Assembly (NCBI GenBank): GCA_039654915.1
Contig: CM077594.1
Coordinates: 90,534,893 to 90,598,892 of the forward strand
Origin: Aquilaria yunnanensis
Lineage: Eukaryota > Streptophyta > Magnoliopsida > Malvales > Thymelaeaceae
DNA length: 64,000 bases
Reading direction: 5' to 3'
Position numbers and translations under genes: made by a program. The notes beneath the pieces were generated by a model. It made no database searches. It was not told the DNA's origin and was given only the letters and a program-made list of their open reading frames with translations. Shown in pieces: positions 18,696-32,904 of the stretch (position 1 is its first letter; the number at the start of each line of letters is the position of its first letter).

Positions 18696-21600
18696 CATAT
18701 ATTTTAGAATCTTCCCAATTAATTAAACTAATTGTTGCTCGCAATTTATGGCTGGACACAAGTGAGAGAGTATTTTCATATTGGGAGATCGTAAAAGATT
18801 TCTTCTGGTGGAAGCTCTTGTGATTTTCTATCTTCTTCCGGAGATAAAACGGGATATGGGTGTTAGTCAGTCATTCTAAAATCTGATTCCCAGATTCTAA
18901 TTTCAGCTCTCCCGTCAAGCAAGGCTATTTTTATATTTCCTTTCGGTGTTATTTTGGAAGATATTTTTTTTATTTCCTTCTTTCAAATATATGGTTTTTG
19001 AGTATAAGAGTAGACGTTGTAATATGGTAGCTCATAGACTAGCTACAGCTTCGTGCATGTGTGCAGATTGAGTTATTTATGTCGATTCGCTGCTGGATTG
19101 CTTAGCTACTGTTCTTCGTTCAGATTTAGATTAATACAATTCAAAGAGAATTATTTAAAAAAAAACACTATAACAAGAAAATACGTTGGCGTTTTCTGAA
19201 AGCAATATCTTCCCAAATGTAACAACAAACCAACAAAGAAAAGACATGATGGTTTTGTCGAGATAATTACGGGAGGTAGATCCATTAATAATTCACGGCA
19301 CGAGGAGCCTTAAAATTCAAAGGATAAAATGAGCATGATTATTAGCTCGAATCAAGAAAAATTGATCCTAAAGCTGCCGATTATAAGCTGTTCATGTGAC
19401 GACTTTTCCTTTATTTCTTTTGGTTTTTTTCACATGCCATTGGTTTTCGAAAGACAACAATCATTATTATTCCTCTTCTCCCAAAAAGAAATGTACTGTA
19501 CGTAGTTTATGTTTAATCCATCTTCTCTGGTTTTCGCACTAAAAATAACAATTAAAGCCCACTTGATTGCTTTTAACATGCTTGTTTAATTAATAAGGGG
19601 ATTCCACAATTGTGTTTATTTGCTTTTGTCTTGGATATATATATATATATAGATACGTGCTTTTTGCCAGCTCAAATTCTTCAGTTCTACACAATTCCCT
19701 GTACCCTATGATTTTATTTTCAAATTTCATGAGCAACGTTCTACATGTGATTGGCAAGTTCTCTAAATCCGGTCGATTTAATTATTATCAAACTGCAACT
19801 CATTTTAAATTTCTTCTCTTTGAAGTATGAACTTGAATCGTCTTGCGATGAGCAAATAAGTGGTTTTTTAATAATTTTTTTACCTTTCGTAATTATACTC
19901 AAGGCTCAATATTTAAACAAAAAGTTTTAGTTATTTAGCTGTTTAACTGTATTTGCTAATTTCTACTCCATCATTCCCAAAATAATTTTCCCCATTTTCA
20001 TTTTGAGCAGTTTCTGAATTTCAAAAGGGGAACCATTTTTATTTTATTTTGGGACACTTATAGATGAAATCCCAGTTGTTGGCAATTTTTTTTCTCTATG
20101 TTCTTTTCCTTTTGTCGAACTCTCTTTGAGTCAAGCTGCGCACACCCTAGCTAGAAAGGACCTCCATTTTAAGTCGAGCTGCTTGGGAGATGCCTCTCCC
20201 AAATTAGTTGTTGAATGCTTTATTTTAGTTGTATGAAGCACTCTTTCCACTAAAAAAAGTTATGAGACAAAAACATATATAGATACATTAAATGAGAGCT
20301 ATATTTATGTGTGTGTATTAAGTGATTTATCAGGAAAGTAAATCACTCAAATTAGAATTAGTCAAGACATATAACTTGAGTGTCATGGCTTAATTGTAAG
20401 GAAGTAAAGAAAAGGGCTTCCGGAGTTATGAACATAGAAGTTCAGGATCAATCCTGATGTAAACGTGCCAAACTGGTTTTCAAGAAATCTAAGTTAAATT
20501 AAATTATTGATCGACATATTCAGTTCTGCAAAGTGAAAATTAGTTCTTTTCTAAATGGATGGTTATAGCTAAATGGACAAAAAGTTACTTAACCTTTTAT
20601 CTACCATCTAGGATAAAATAAAAACTCTTTTTCTTTATAGTACTAACTTATATTTTACTCAATAAAAATATTTTTTGAATATTATATGTAGGCGCCTTTA
20701 AGTTAATACATGATGCAGAAGAGAAGAGACTGGGTAGGAAGCCAACATGGGGTGTGAATGAATCAGGATTAATTATTTAAATGTTGGTGCGGTGGGTCGA
20801 CAGTGTTTGCAAGATTCATCATAACAACGTGTAGGAAAATTAGGAAAAATTTAAAATCTATTCATCGAGATGATTGAAACTAGTGGCTCTTAGTGCCGAC
20901 CACTGTTTCTCGCTGTTTTCCAGCCATGTGTGTTTCTTCGGTATAATGCGCTTCTATGATCAAAGAAAAAAAAAAAAAATACTTCACTGCGAAATTTGAT
21001 GAGAAAATTAAGAATTTCAAAATGTTATTGACTACTGAAAAGTTATTACTGGAAAAATATTTATCCAAATTGAAATTTTAAAAGTTATTGTTAAACAATT
21101 ACTCTAAATTAATAAACTTCATCTTATAGGTGATTAATAAGAAAAATTTTAAAAAGGAAATTATAATATAACTAAAATAGAATAATTAGTAGCTGATTGC
21201 AGAACGCACTTTTTTTTTTCTTTTATTTTTTTATTTAAATACATATGACACAGCTCTCTCAATCAAAGTTGAATACAACTAGCGAATAATTATATCATAC
21301 AGAATTAAAAATTTACCGCTAGTGAGCCAATACACTTCTTTTGTGGGGCGTACAAGGAACATAACATGTGTATAAGTAATATAATAAACAAATACTTTAT
21401 AGTAGAAAGGAAATGAAGAATACCTATTTTTTTAAAATTTAGAAGGCAAGTAAATTAATATTTAATAAAATTATGTGGGAAAGTGGTAAAGGCAGAAATA
21501 AAACTCCAAAAGTTTTATGGCTGCTAGTGCTGGGCTTAGCAGCGAGGATAGGGAGCTTTGCTTAGACCAAGAAGCGTTACCGTCCCATCATGAGTTGGGA

Positions 21601-22655
21601 AACGAATAGACGGTGAGAACGTAGCGAAATGTGTGCCGTGGAGAAATTGGCATCAAAACGCTGGCGTATTGATCTCCGTGCAGGTGCAGCAGGCAGACAG
21701 GCAGGCGGGGTCAGGGTAGGTTACGAGTGACGACTTAAGCTGCAATAACTCTCTGATTCCTGCAGTCCTAGCATGTAGATGTAGCCACAGAATTTCTTGA
21801 TTGTATAAACCAGGTAATGCTACACCTATCTATCTATATCAAACTCGTACGAAAATTACCAACCAACAAAAACAAAATAGTCTTCACTAATAATACATAG
21901 AACCAAACAATATTCTCTAATTGGTATTTTATTTTTCATGCAGTTTTAGAAAATTTTGATTTGTAGTATTTTTTATATGAACTGAATGGTAAATAGTAAT
22001 TTTTTATTTTCTCGAAAAATAATTAAACATTTTTTAAACTACTCTAACAAAAATGAAAGTCCAGTGTATGAAATAGACAGACAGAAGACTGAAATAATTA
22101 AGTAAGGTTGATAAGTCAAAGAGCGAGAGCGGGAGGTTCAGAGCACGAGGACCAAGGAATTTAGCAGTAAATCACATGGGGGTCACGTTTGGATTGGGGA
22201 ACTGCCTAAAACCGGTGCTCCGGGAAGCCCCCATCCCCACCCCCAAGCAAGTCACACCATACGACAGGAATAAATGGGCTACGCTACTCATACACAATCA
22301 CACGGGGCCATTTAGGTTTCCGTCGCCGGTTCACATGTCCTTTACTATCGTTTTCTTAATCCTCAGGCGACATGTGATTTATTTATGTAAAGAGTAAATT
22401 TACTCACCACATTCACTATAATGGAGATTGGTTTACTACCGTTTTTCCACGGTTAAATGCATCACTAATAATTTTGTTTGAGTAAAATTCTGCTACTAAT
22501 ATTTTTTATGTAAGATAAATCAGTTACTTTAATGACTAAAAGAGAATATTTTGTTTCCTTGTAGAATATTCTAGTATTATATAAGGTGTTGATGGACAGG
22601 AGAGATGTCCAAATTTTGAATTCTAACTTATCTGTCTTATATATCATACTGCGAC
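18696..22655. other. Intergenic DNA without a supported gene
   Basis: AT-rich, with small microsatellites (for example (TA)n near 19636). A less AT-rich island at 21520-21780 could be an old non-coding exon or regulatory region, but no frame is recognisable. The frame at 22176-22397 is not supported. Confidence 0.35.
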
Positions 22656-22824
22656 TAGGGATGTCAACGGATATTCGGCCCGACGGATATTCGATTAAAT
22701 CCTATCCGATGGATAGGATTTTTTTTACAATTAAATGGATTTGGAGAGGATTTGGATTTTTTTTTTGTACCCGCCGGATGTGGATAGGATATGGATTTAG
22801 GTCCATCCGCCCCGTATCCTACCC

Positions 22825-22871
<47 letters not shown>

Positions 22872-24115
22872 AAAAATGAATTTAGTTGATACACTTGGTT
22901 TCTTTTTTGCTGCTTAGACTATGCACTTTTGCTCAACTAGGAACTAACAACTTGGATCATTGATTTCCTAAGCATGGTTGAGATTGGTTTTCAATTTCCT
23001 TATTTAGCGAATACTAATTTGCTTTGAAATTTATTGAGAATGCCCTTTTTTCTTGCATCTAACGGTGTATCTATTGCAAACAACTAGTTTTTTCTGACTT
23101 GAGAACCATGGGATGTTAGGAACACTTAACAGATTAGAGAATAGTTTCTGAGATCTGCAATGATTATGAATGTATGTTGAAGTGTGTGGTGCCTAGACTG
23201 TAGATGAGCCAATATGAATAATATGAAGATTGGCTGTTAAGATGTATTACTGCAACAATTTTTCCCTCACAACTAACCCAGACCAGTTTTGCAGTCTCTA
23301 CAGAAATTGCTAGACTTTTCTAACCAGGCTGCCTCATTAACTACGGTACATGCATAGTTGTTGTTTATTAACTGTTGATCAAATTAACCTCTGACATTTT
23401 TGCATGCATTAGGTACCCCAATCAACAGTAATCTCAAGTTTTATACTAATTGTACAACTAATGCCTATCAAACTCGGTATTAATTCTGACCGAGAATATA
23501 AGTTTCTTTTTTTTTTATTGAAAGAATAGTAAGTTTCTAATTAGCTTAATAAACTAATAGATAGTGCCCCACTACCAGATTATTTTGTTATCCTTAATGA
23601 TTAGTATTCTGCAAACTAACACTTGTTCTTGTTTCCTTCAGATTTTAACATTTTGCGGAGTTGCATTGGTGCGTCAAAGATCTCCATGGATATCATCTTG
23701 ACTTGTCAATTCAAGGATGGTGCAAGTTACAGCCATATGTTTAATTTATCAGATTGTATTGTACGGGCACTAGACATTGCAATTGGATTCAGCTATATTA
23801 GCGTGTTTAAGTTACCTAATTGTTGCACTTAATTATGTGTCTCTTATTGTTGATATTATTTTATTAGAGGATCAATTTTTAATATTTTTTAATTATGATA
23901 TTCTGCTATAAAATTATTTTTTTATTATCATAGATAACAGGTAGTAGGTTAGTGGATTTTATCCAGATCCTACCCGCCTTAAAATGGGTAGGATATGGAT
24001 GTTAAAATTGTAAAACCGATGGATGGTGGATAGGATATGGATTGAATATCCAACATAATGGATAGGATATGGGTTTAGTGTCATCCTACCCAAATCCTAT
24101 CCATTGACATCCCTA
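22656..24115. mobile_element. Non-autonomous hAT-like DNA transposon
   Basis: Ends are TAGGGATGTCAACGG and CCATTGACATCCCTA, near-perfect inverted repeats of about 15 bp. Flanks are ACTGCGAC (22648-22655) and ACTGCAAC (24116-24123), an 8-bp target duplication with one mismatch, as expected for hAT. Both subterminal regions are full of 'ggataggatatggat' motifs, likely transposase-binding repeats. No transposase frame is present. An (AT)n microsatellite lies inside near the left end. Confidence 0.8.
22826..22869. repeat. (AT)n microsatellite
   Basis: An uninterrupted TA dinucleotide run of about 44 bases inside the left end of the hAT-like element. Confidence 0.95.
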
Positions 24116-24382
24116 ACTGCAACAAAGCTGGTTCGCTTATTTTCTGGTCTTAGAAAACTGATATACCCCTTGCGACCTTATAATAGTAGTATGTCCCTAC
24201 ATTTGTACATTTGTAAAAAGCTTCTAAATAAAAAAAGAAAAAAATATAAAATTACAAAGTGTTTTCTTATTACAAGGTGTCACAAATTGTTGTGGGTGTC
24301 TAAGCCGTAGAGACCCATCAATTAAGATACCACAAACAATAACAACTTCACAGATGTTCTTAAAGGCTTAAACCAATGAAAC

Positions 24383-24840
24383 AGAAGACTATTACAATAT
24401 ATATGTATCTCACTTTCGACATCTTTTACTCATGTGAGACAAGTTACTTGCATACATCCTTAACAACTCCCTTCGTAAGTGACTTCACTACACATGGTCA
24501 CAACACTCACCCTTGAGCAAAAGTCTCGATGTATTAGGAGCATACCCAATGAGTATTGAACACCAATACACCAACATCATGCATCAAGAGCATACTGAAC
24601 AAGTATCAAATTCCAATATACCAGCTTCATTTCCCAATCAAACCATGAGTTTTGATATCACTTATTGAAAAAGTCTGAACTGGGAGGATCTATCTAGCGA
24701 TATACCATATATGATAATGGTCTCACGCATATTTCTAATAGCTTAAGCCAATTGGACAAAAGACTACCATCATATATATGTATCTCATTTGGACATCTTT
24801 TAACCATGTGAAACAAGTCATTTGCATACATCCTCAACGC
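24383..24840. repeat. Pair of direct repeats about 365 bp apart
   Basis: 'actattacaatatatatgtatctcac...catcttttactcatgtgagacaagtt...gcatacatcc' near 24387-24461 recurs with changes near 24763-24831. Between them is a second local repeat ('gagcatac...aatgagtat...aacaccaatacacca'). Possibly a remnant with terminal direct repeats. No coding sequence was recognised. Confidence 0.5.
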
Positions 24841-26936
24841 AAAGTAATGATCAAACATAAAATTGTGTGAGAACTATATCCACATACTACATAAAAGTTA
24901 GAAAATGTTGTATATAAACAGTACAACAAGAGTTGGGGGAAAAATGAACACTTTGGACCTAACTCAGGAAATTCTCTGGAAATAAGAAAAAGAGTAAATT
25001 GTAGAAAAGGCCCATCAGTTATGACACTTTACTTTATTAGTCCCCAATTTTACTATCTATCATTTGACTCTCAAATTTTGATAACTTAAGCCTTTAAGCT
25101 ATTGGTTTTTGACCTCTTGGTTTCCAAAATTTTGCTTTTTATAGATCAGTCTCCCAAATAACGAGTTGCCGCAACAACTTGCAACCAATTCACCTAGTTG
25201 TATTTGAGTTTAGATTATTTACTATAGCTGCTTAACAAATATCAAATTTTATGCAAGTTCATGTAAATGTGCTATTCTACTTTTCTGAATTTATATGATA
25301 AATATACTATTTTTATATTGATGTCAAAATTTATATTTCAACGACTTCCCATATACTCCATCATTTCACAAATGATGACCATTTTACATTTTTTTACAAT
25401 AGTTTGAATTAAATATATACATATTAATTTGTATTGTAATTTTTTTTTGAAAATTATATTTATAAACTAGAGTCTTTAAGGTGTCATTTTCACATAAAAT
25501 GTTAATATTGTAATAAATAATAATTGAGACAATTTTTGCGAAATAGAGAAATTAATTGATTGGCATAAGTTAAATATAGTTTTGTGTTTTGGTCATATTT
25601 TTCATTATTGATAATTGAATTTTGTAGCATTAATTATTTACTTTAAGGTGTATAGTTTATTAAAATAATTTTGTCAATAATTTCTGAAATTTAAAGTAAA
25701 ATTTTCTAGATAATTTTTTTATTGATGTTAAAAATTTGAGTTTGAATTAATAGGAGATGAAAAATTTTAGTAAATTGTTTGTTAATAAAAAGGAAAATAT
25801 GTATAGATTCAAAACACATACAATTTTTTGTTTTATCTTGTTATGTTTCGATCATAATTAATCATTTCAATTATAGGAATATAATGTAAAAAGAACCCAA
25901 CTCAAAATTAAAATAAAGTAAAATTTTAGTTGATAAATGTAAATTTATGGATGAAATTTTTTTAATTACTTTTAATAAAAATTTATTTTATTATAAATTT
26001 ATTTAATTAAATTCCCGCAATAATATGCATGTTATCAAAATCTCGTTAATTTCTAAAGAAAAAAATGTTAAGAGGAGAGAGCGTTGGTTAGTGGCACTAA
26101 TTTTGGGACAAAATTTGGTCGAATGGCGGTCCTCACCAGGCTAAAATTTTAGATTCTAGAGAACGCAATTTAGTTCATCATTATAAAAATAAGTGGGGCA
26201 TATTAATTTTTCAGCATTCCAATCAATTCGTGTGACGTACAAATTTTTTAAAAAAAAAAAACATTTGTACATTTGAGAAAATTTTCTAAATGAATAGGAT
26301 GTGGTACAATGATTAGAGCAAGTCATGTGGCCCTCTAATTGACTGCTAGTGAAGTCGGTTAGGCAGACCGCATAGCGGAAATCATGCAATTTAGGCACTC
26401 CTAATTCCTCGCGGAATTCAAGATTTGAACTCTCCACCAACTCCAAATAAGTACTTATCCTAGCCTTTTTACTATTCATAAATGTTTAGTTATGATTCTA
26501 CTTTCATGTGTCTAGTATTACTTTTTGGGCGTTGATTTTTTTAATGTGAGAGAATATTACATTTATATTCAGACAATTTCCCATTCTCCCTGTCTATTAT
26601 TACATAGAAAATTCAACTTGTAGCCTTTTTAAAAGGGTATATTCAGTATAAACAAATATAAAATTTCACTATATGAGAATATGACTTAAATTTTAGGACA
26701 TCCCTAAATAAAAATAATAAACTTAAAAAGGTAATGAGTAGTATTTTGCCTATTTTTTTTATAGAGTATTTGACCTATTTTATCACACATAAATTTAAGC
26801 CTAAACTTTCTTCAGCACTTTCTGTTTCTAATTTCATAAATACCAGTGTCTATTTGTGTCCATAAATTCAGGGCAACATGCATCTTGTGTAAAATTACGG
26901 GATATGATTTTTTAAATTGAATATACAATAAATATA
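24841..26936. other. AT-rich intergenic DNA
   Basis: No supportable gene. A segment at 26290-26440 has tRNA-like words on either strand and might be an old SINE. The minus-strand frame at 26156-26479 that crosses it is not recognisable as a protein. Confidence 0.35.
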
Positions 26937-26959
26937 TTGTCATACACGCATAAAACAAG

Positions 26960-27920
26960 TATAACCTGCAATCTAAACCCGACCCGAAAAAGTTTGTGTT
27001 TAATTGCCCCCACCCAACCCGCTTATGAAGTATGCAGGTCGGTTCGGTTCGGCCCGGCCTTTCGCCTGAGTAACCCGATTCCAAGCCGACCCACCGTTAG
27101 TCTCCTTAACCCAACCAATTGCCCAAGCCCAAGCCCAACCTCCAACCCACACTTAGTTCATTACTACCCTACCTCCTGTCCCTGCTGCCTTTTTTCATCA
27201 ATTCATCTTCCGCTAGCCGCCACCAGAGAAGCCTTCATCCCTTCGTCATGAAGCAGCCTCCCCGTCTTCGCCTAGCCTCCCTGTCTCCCGGCTCCTCCTC
27301 GTCGTTGCCTGACTCGCCTCTCCTCCTCATGGCGGAGCCGCCTCACGCCCACTGTTCTGTTCGCAACTCTCTTTATCTCACCCTCTCATCCTCCTCGTCG
27401 TCTCGCCTCACCCTAGGGCCGAATCACCCCTGCCTTCTGGCCCTTCTCTCAGTCTCTCATTCAATCACTCGGATTACTCTGCCGCAGTCACAGACTCGCG
27501 AATCGGCCTCCTAGGTGCTTGCTTCGTTGACACAAGAACGTTTGTTTGTTTGTTTGTTTTGTTTTGTTCACAATTTTTAAATTTCGAATTTCGATGGTTT
27601 TGGATTATTTGGTGATGTTAAAAACTTAAAAGTTCTGGTTTTGGCGCCTTTATTTCTCCGGTACATGTACAGTATCCACGAATATTTGAGGCTGTTTTAT
27701 TTTTTTCCTTTTTTTTTTCCCCAAGGTGCTGAGCTGGAGTCTTAAATCGGGTTAACCCAATTAACGTCAACACGAATCTGAATTAATCAGGTTTGTGTTT
27801 GGTTCGGGTTGCGTAGTTAATCCAGTTGGTTTCGGGTTCTGTAATGGAGAAAAAGAGTAGACACAATTCAGGTCTGTTTTAACCCGAATCCTTCCAACCC
27901 GACTTTTCACCCCTGAAAAC
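26960..27920. mobile_element. hAT-like element fragment with C/T-rich exon-like insert
   Basis: The right end reads '...aacccgacttttcacccctg', whose complement (CAGGGGTGAAAAGTCGGG) resembles the end of the element at 41729-42752. The left part has matching 'aaacccgacccgaa' and 'ggttcggttcggcccgg' subterminal words, but no clear left terminus. The middle (27120-27510) is GC-richer with open plus-strand frames of Ser/Pro/Leu-rich composition, looking like a captured 5' exon. No product can be named. Confidence 0.4.
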
Positions 27921-29705
27921 ATATATTTAAGTTAATTAAAGGGGAACCCATGGGGACAATTTGATAATATGATAGATGTACAAAGGTCCGTTTGTGTGAT
28001 TAGTGTTACAATTTTGAACAATTTATTAATCAATAAAAATAAAACTGCTGAGCTAAAACTAAAATTTATAATTAAGTAGATTTTTAAAAATTTTAACATT
28101 AATTACTAATACTAATGCTAGACGGGACCTTCGTCCAATTACATAACAAATGATTAATATATTATGGTGACAAATAGTCATTTTATAAGCGCGTTTGATC
28201 AAATATCTTATGCCCAAAACGGACAAAGATCTTAATCAAATAACGATAAGAATCCTATAAAATAATAATAAGAATTCATATATGTTAGTATTTACATAAT
28301 AAAATATACATGTTCTATTATAAAGCAGTGAATTACAATTAGGAAAAGAGGCAACGAAGCGGTGAAGCTTGTCAGCTAGCCTGCAGGATGCTGGGCTGGG
28401 CCTAGGGGATCAAATAAATAGGAATCCTTTCTTCGCCTAGCCAGCTGCCATAAGCAAATACGTTCTTCATTTTAAAACTATTACAGCATATTAAATTTTA
28501 GACAATTTTATTTTTTAATATTTTTTATTTAATAAATTATTTTATTATAATACCCTTCAAATTATTATATTAATATTCACTTTTACATTCTCGATTAATT
28601 TATAAAAATTTAAATAAAAAATGAAAATGGCACATAAAGTTTCTTTATTTTGTTATCTCTTGTGTCAAACAAAATGATTCATTAGATATAAAAATGGAGG
28701 GAGTAATAGTTTCTCCAAATTTGATCGGTGAAAGTGATTGCTGTTTCTAAACCAAAGCAGTCATTTTTTCAAGAAATGATGAACTAGGTAATAAGTACCA
28801 ATAATGAAGGTAGTGAGCGATGGAAGGTGGGAGTGACTAACATTGTTGTTCTAACTCGTTGAAAGGACATACACCAAGAAGGTGCGAGCTAAAATGCTTC
28901 TAGATCACATGGAACATCTTCTTTTCCAACTTATTTATCGATCAAATCAAGATTGTTAAAATTGGGTTTCTACTTAGAGTCGTTTTGATTTTTCTATAGT
29001 CGTAAGTCTTAAAAAATCGTAAAATTGTAAGATTTTATCAAAAAATTAAAAAAAATAAATAAAAAAATATACTCATTTAAATTATTTCCGAAAGTTCATA
29101 TTATATAATTTTTTCACTTACTAATATTTTAATACCATAAAAATGCAGTGGCATAAACATATAATACAAAAAAAAAAAAAGTTTTCAAATTCACAATTCA
29201 TAAATGAAAAGTTGAAAACATCTCAATTATCTAATAGAACGCAAGAAATATTATGACTAATGATAGTATCAATATTATTATCTTCTAAATTCATATCTTC
29301 TTCTTCTTCTTTTTTAGTTTTATCATTTAATAGGTTTAACTCATTTATGCTAATATTTGTATCATCATTGGCATTTTCTTTGCCTACAACCACATTTACA
29401 TAAACTTGACGACCAGGATTATTAAAATCATAGTGAAAAAGAGTAATCAACCGACACTAGGAGCTTGAGGGAAAAAATAATAGATGATTTCTACTTTTTT
29501 CGGTTATCTTTATTTATTTTTTTATTTTAATCTAAATTAGTCTAGTTTGATTGTATAAAGATTGAATTGGGTAATAAATAATATATTTTTTGCTCGTTTT
29601 CATTTTTTAGCCCAATTTCAAGAAATTTGATATAATAACGTAGAAATGTAAAGTCATAAAACTTCTAAGTTTCTAAGACTAAAGTCGGGATTCTACCCGT
29701 TTCTA
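27921..29705. other. AT-rich intergenic DNA
   Basis: No gene recognised. 28960-29700 appears related to 33922-34010 ('agaaatgtaa', 'gacttaagttggga'), i.e. one older repeat that the solo LTR interrupted. Confidence 0.35.
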
Positions 29706-30525
29706 CCTATTGTGGCAACGTCGGGTTTTCTGGAGTCGCCACCAATCTGTTTTTTTCTTAGGTCGATTGGATACCTAAAATATGGTCTGCGAGAGTTCGG
29801 GGATCGGGAGTACGGTTACGTTAAAACAACTTTGTTAAAACGCCCAAAAATTGGCACCTTAGTTGATTTTAATTTTGTTTTACTTTGCTTTTAAAACTTT
29901 TCAGTTAATTTAGATATTTTACCTGAATTAGTCGAAAATGTGGATTTTGGTAATTAATTCGGATAAAATTTTATACTTCCGAACCATGGACTCTGCCGAG
30001 TCATTTGGACACGGAAGATTTTGATTCCGAACCATGGACTCTGCCGAGTCATTTGGACACGGAATTTGGTGAAATTTTAAACAATCAATCCATATCGTAA
30101 AAATATGGATTTTTATCTTTTTATTTAATTTATTTATTTTAAAAGTTTGATATTTTCCAAACCGTAGATCCTGCCGGATCATCCGGATATGGAAATTGAT
30201 TTAATTTATCGTAATTATTTAATTCTTATTATTAATTTTTAGTTTAATTACTAAATTTATCTTTATATTTTTACTTTTTCTTTCTTTCTTTTTCTTCTTA
30301 TTTTTACTTTTTAATTTTCTTTTCTTTTCTTTCTTTTGTTTTCTTTTTCTTATCTTTCTTTTCTTTTTCTTATCTTTTCTTTTTTTGATTTTTTTTCTTG
30401 TTTAATGAAGGATATTTATTATTTAAAGAATTACTCAATTTATAAAAGAATTAAAAAAATTAATTTTTTTATTTAATAAGAAGTTAATTTAAAGGAATCA
30501 AAGAATTTAAAAAATAAAAATCTTT

Positions 30526-30625
30526 GTTCATGGTACGGGGCGTTGTTACTCAGCCAGACCCTCTTCACCAGGTGAAGCAGCTCAAAAGCGGGCACGAGAC
30601 AGTTTCCAGCCAATATACCATGAAC
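30526..30625. other. 100-bp inverted-repeat-bounded island in the solo LTR
   Basis: GTTCATGGTA at 30526-30535 faces TACCATGAAC at 30616-30625, a perfect 10-bp inverted repeat. The enclosed 80 bases are far more GC-rich than the surrounding A/T sequence and have no counterpart in the 2525-bp LTR. It could be a small insertion or a structured RNA segment. Identity unknown. Confidence 0.55.
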
Positions 30626-32124
30626 TAAATTTTTTTTTTTTTTTTTTACTCAACAACATGGTTCAGATTTATTTTTCATATATATTTTTTATGGCTAATT
30701 TCTTTAAATGAAATGAGTTTATCCGTAAAATAAAAAATAACAATAAATAAAGTGGAGGTTTTCTTCTTTTTTTTATTAATTTTTTTTTTTTACTTTGATG
30801 AAGGATATTTATTATTTAAATAATTACTTAATTTATAAAAGAATTCAAAAGTAATTAATTTTTTTTTAATAAGAAAGTTAATTAATTAATCTTGAGATTT
30901 ATTTTATGTTTATTTAAAAAGAAGAAATAAATTAATCAAGAAAGATTTATATTTTATGTTATGCTTGTTCTTTTTATTTAATAAAAGATAAACAAAAATA
31001 AAAAAATTATTAAATCAAGATCTTATTTATTCATTAAAGAAAGCAAAAATTATATTTTAATTCAAAATAATATAAGTCTTAATATTTTATTTTGTTTTAT
31101 TTTGTTTTGATAAAAGATTAACCAAAAGTAATTGTTTAATTAAGAAAATCAAAAATTTATATGTATATTTTAAACAAAAGAAGAAAAGTTTTGATATTTA
31201 TTTAATTTGTTTTGGAATAAAAGATTATTTAACCAAAAATTTATATGTATTTTAAAACAAAAGTCTTGATATTTATATTTTATTTTGTTTGATGAAAGAT
31301 TTTTTTTTAATTTTAATTTATATCTGTGAAAGTATATCTAATTAATAAGTCTAAAATATTTAAGAGAAATTCAATTATTTTTTGATTTATTTTTGATTAA
31401 GATTTTTATAAAGGAAACAAAAAGTGATATCTTTTCATTATTTTAAAAGAAATAAGTAAAATATTATTGAATAAAATGTTAGCCCAAAAATTTTACTTTT
31501 TATTATTCTTTTTATTAATAAAGAAAACTAAAAAGTTATATTTTATTATTTTAAAAGAAATAAGTAAAATATTACTGAATAAAATATTAACCCAAAAATT
31601 TTACTCTTTTTATTCTTTTTATTAAAAGAGAAAATTAAAAAGTTATATTTTATTATTTTAATTATTAATATATTAGTCCAAAGTTTTTATTTTTAATAAA
31701 GAAAATAAATTATTATATACTTTATTCAAAAATGATTCCAAGCCATGGATCCTGACAGATCATTTGGTCATGGAGTTTTAATTTTTATTAGATTTTAACT
31801 ATTTAATTAGTTATTAATTTTATTTATAATTTTATTGGATTTTTCTTGAATTTTAAAAAAAATATTTAAAAAGAATTGATTTAATCATGTTTATTTATTA
31901 ATTTTAACAAAAAGTTAACTTTGTTATAATAAAACATGTATTCCAAAATAAAAATAAAATAATTGGCTTTTAAATTTTTATTAGCCTTAATAATTAATTA
32001 TAAAATAATCTTCTTTTAGTTTTTTTTTTATTTATGGGTAAAAGGTTAATTAAATAAATTAAATCATATAAAGAAAAATTAATAAAGTGGGGCTTTTTGG
32101 CCATCCACTTAAAAAAATAATAAA

Positions 32125-32650
32125 TGTTAGCAACAATTATAAAAGTTAATTAATTAACAACAATAATAAAAATTAGCCCAGTTTAATTAAGTTAATTAAT
32201 TATCAACAATAATAAAAATTAGCCAAGTTTAATTAAATTAATTAATTATCAACAATAATAAAATTTAGCCAAGTTTAATTAAGTTAATTAATTAACAACA
32301 ATAATAAAAGTTAGCCAAGTTTAATTAAGTTAATTAATTAACAACAATAAATAAAAGTTAGCCAAGTTTAATTAAGTTAATTAATTAACAACAATAAATA
32401 AAAGTTAGCCAAGTTTAATTAAGTTAATTAATTACAACAAAAATAAAAGTTAGCCAAGTTTAATTAAGTTAATTAATTAACAACAATAAATAAAAGTTAG
32501 CCAAGTTTAATTAAGTTAATTAATTAGTAACAATAATAAAAGTTAGCCAAGTTTAATTAAGTTAATTAATTAACAACAATAAATAAAAGTTAGCCAAGTT
32601 TAATTAAGTTAATTAATTACAACAAAAATAAAAGTTAGACAATTTAATTA
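32125..32650. repeat. AT-rich tandem repeat in the solo LTR
   Basis: About ten copies of a roughly 55-bp unit 'gttagccaagtttaattaagttaattaattaacaacaataaataaaa'. Homologous to the block at 13500-13925 but with its own unit variant, so it was amplified separately. Confidence 0.88.
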
Positions 32651-32904
32651 ATTATTAACAACAATAAAAATAAAGGTTAGTAAAAATTAGCAAGTTAGTT
32701 GTTAGTTGCTAATAACAAAAAAAAGGTTAGTAATAATAACAATAATAAACAAATAAATAAACAAGTAAAAAAATAAATGAGTTAGTTAATTAATTTTCTG
32801 CAAAGACAAAATAAAAAGGTTAGTGACCTAATAGAAAGAAATTGAAAAGATGAAGGACTGAAAGGAGGTTTTACCCTTAAAAATTAAAATTGAATCTGGA
32901 GAAA

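Noticed and set aside
26156..26479. Functional tRNA or clear SINE
   Set aside because: Only weak A- or B-box-like words on opposite strands; no cloverleaf could be drawn.
27119..27514. Ser/Pro/Leu-rich 131-codon frame as a gene
   Set aside because: No family recognised; it lies inside a hAT-like fragment and has C/T-rich leader-like composition.
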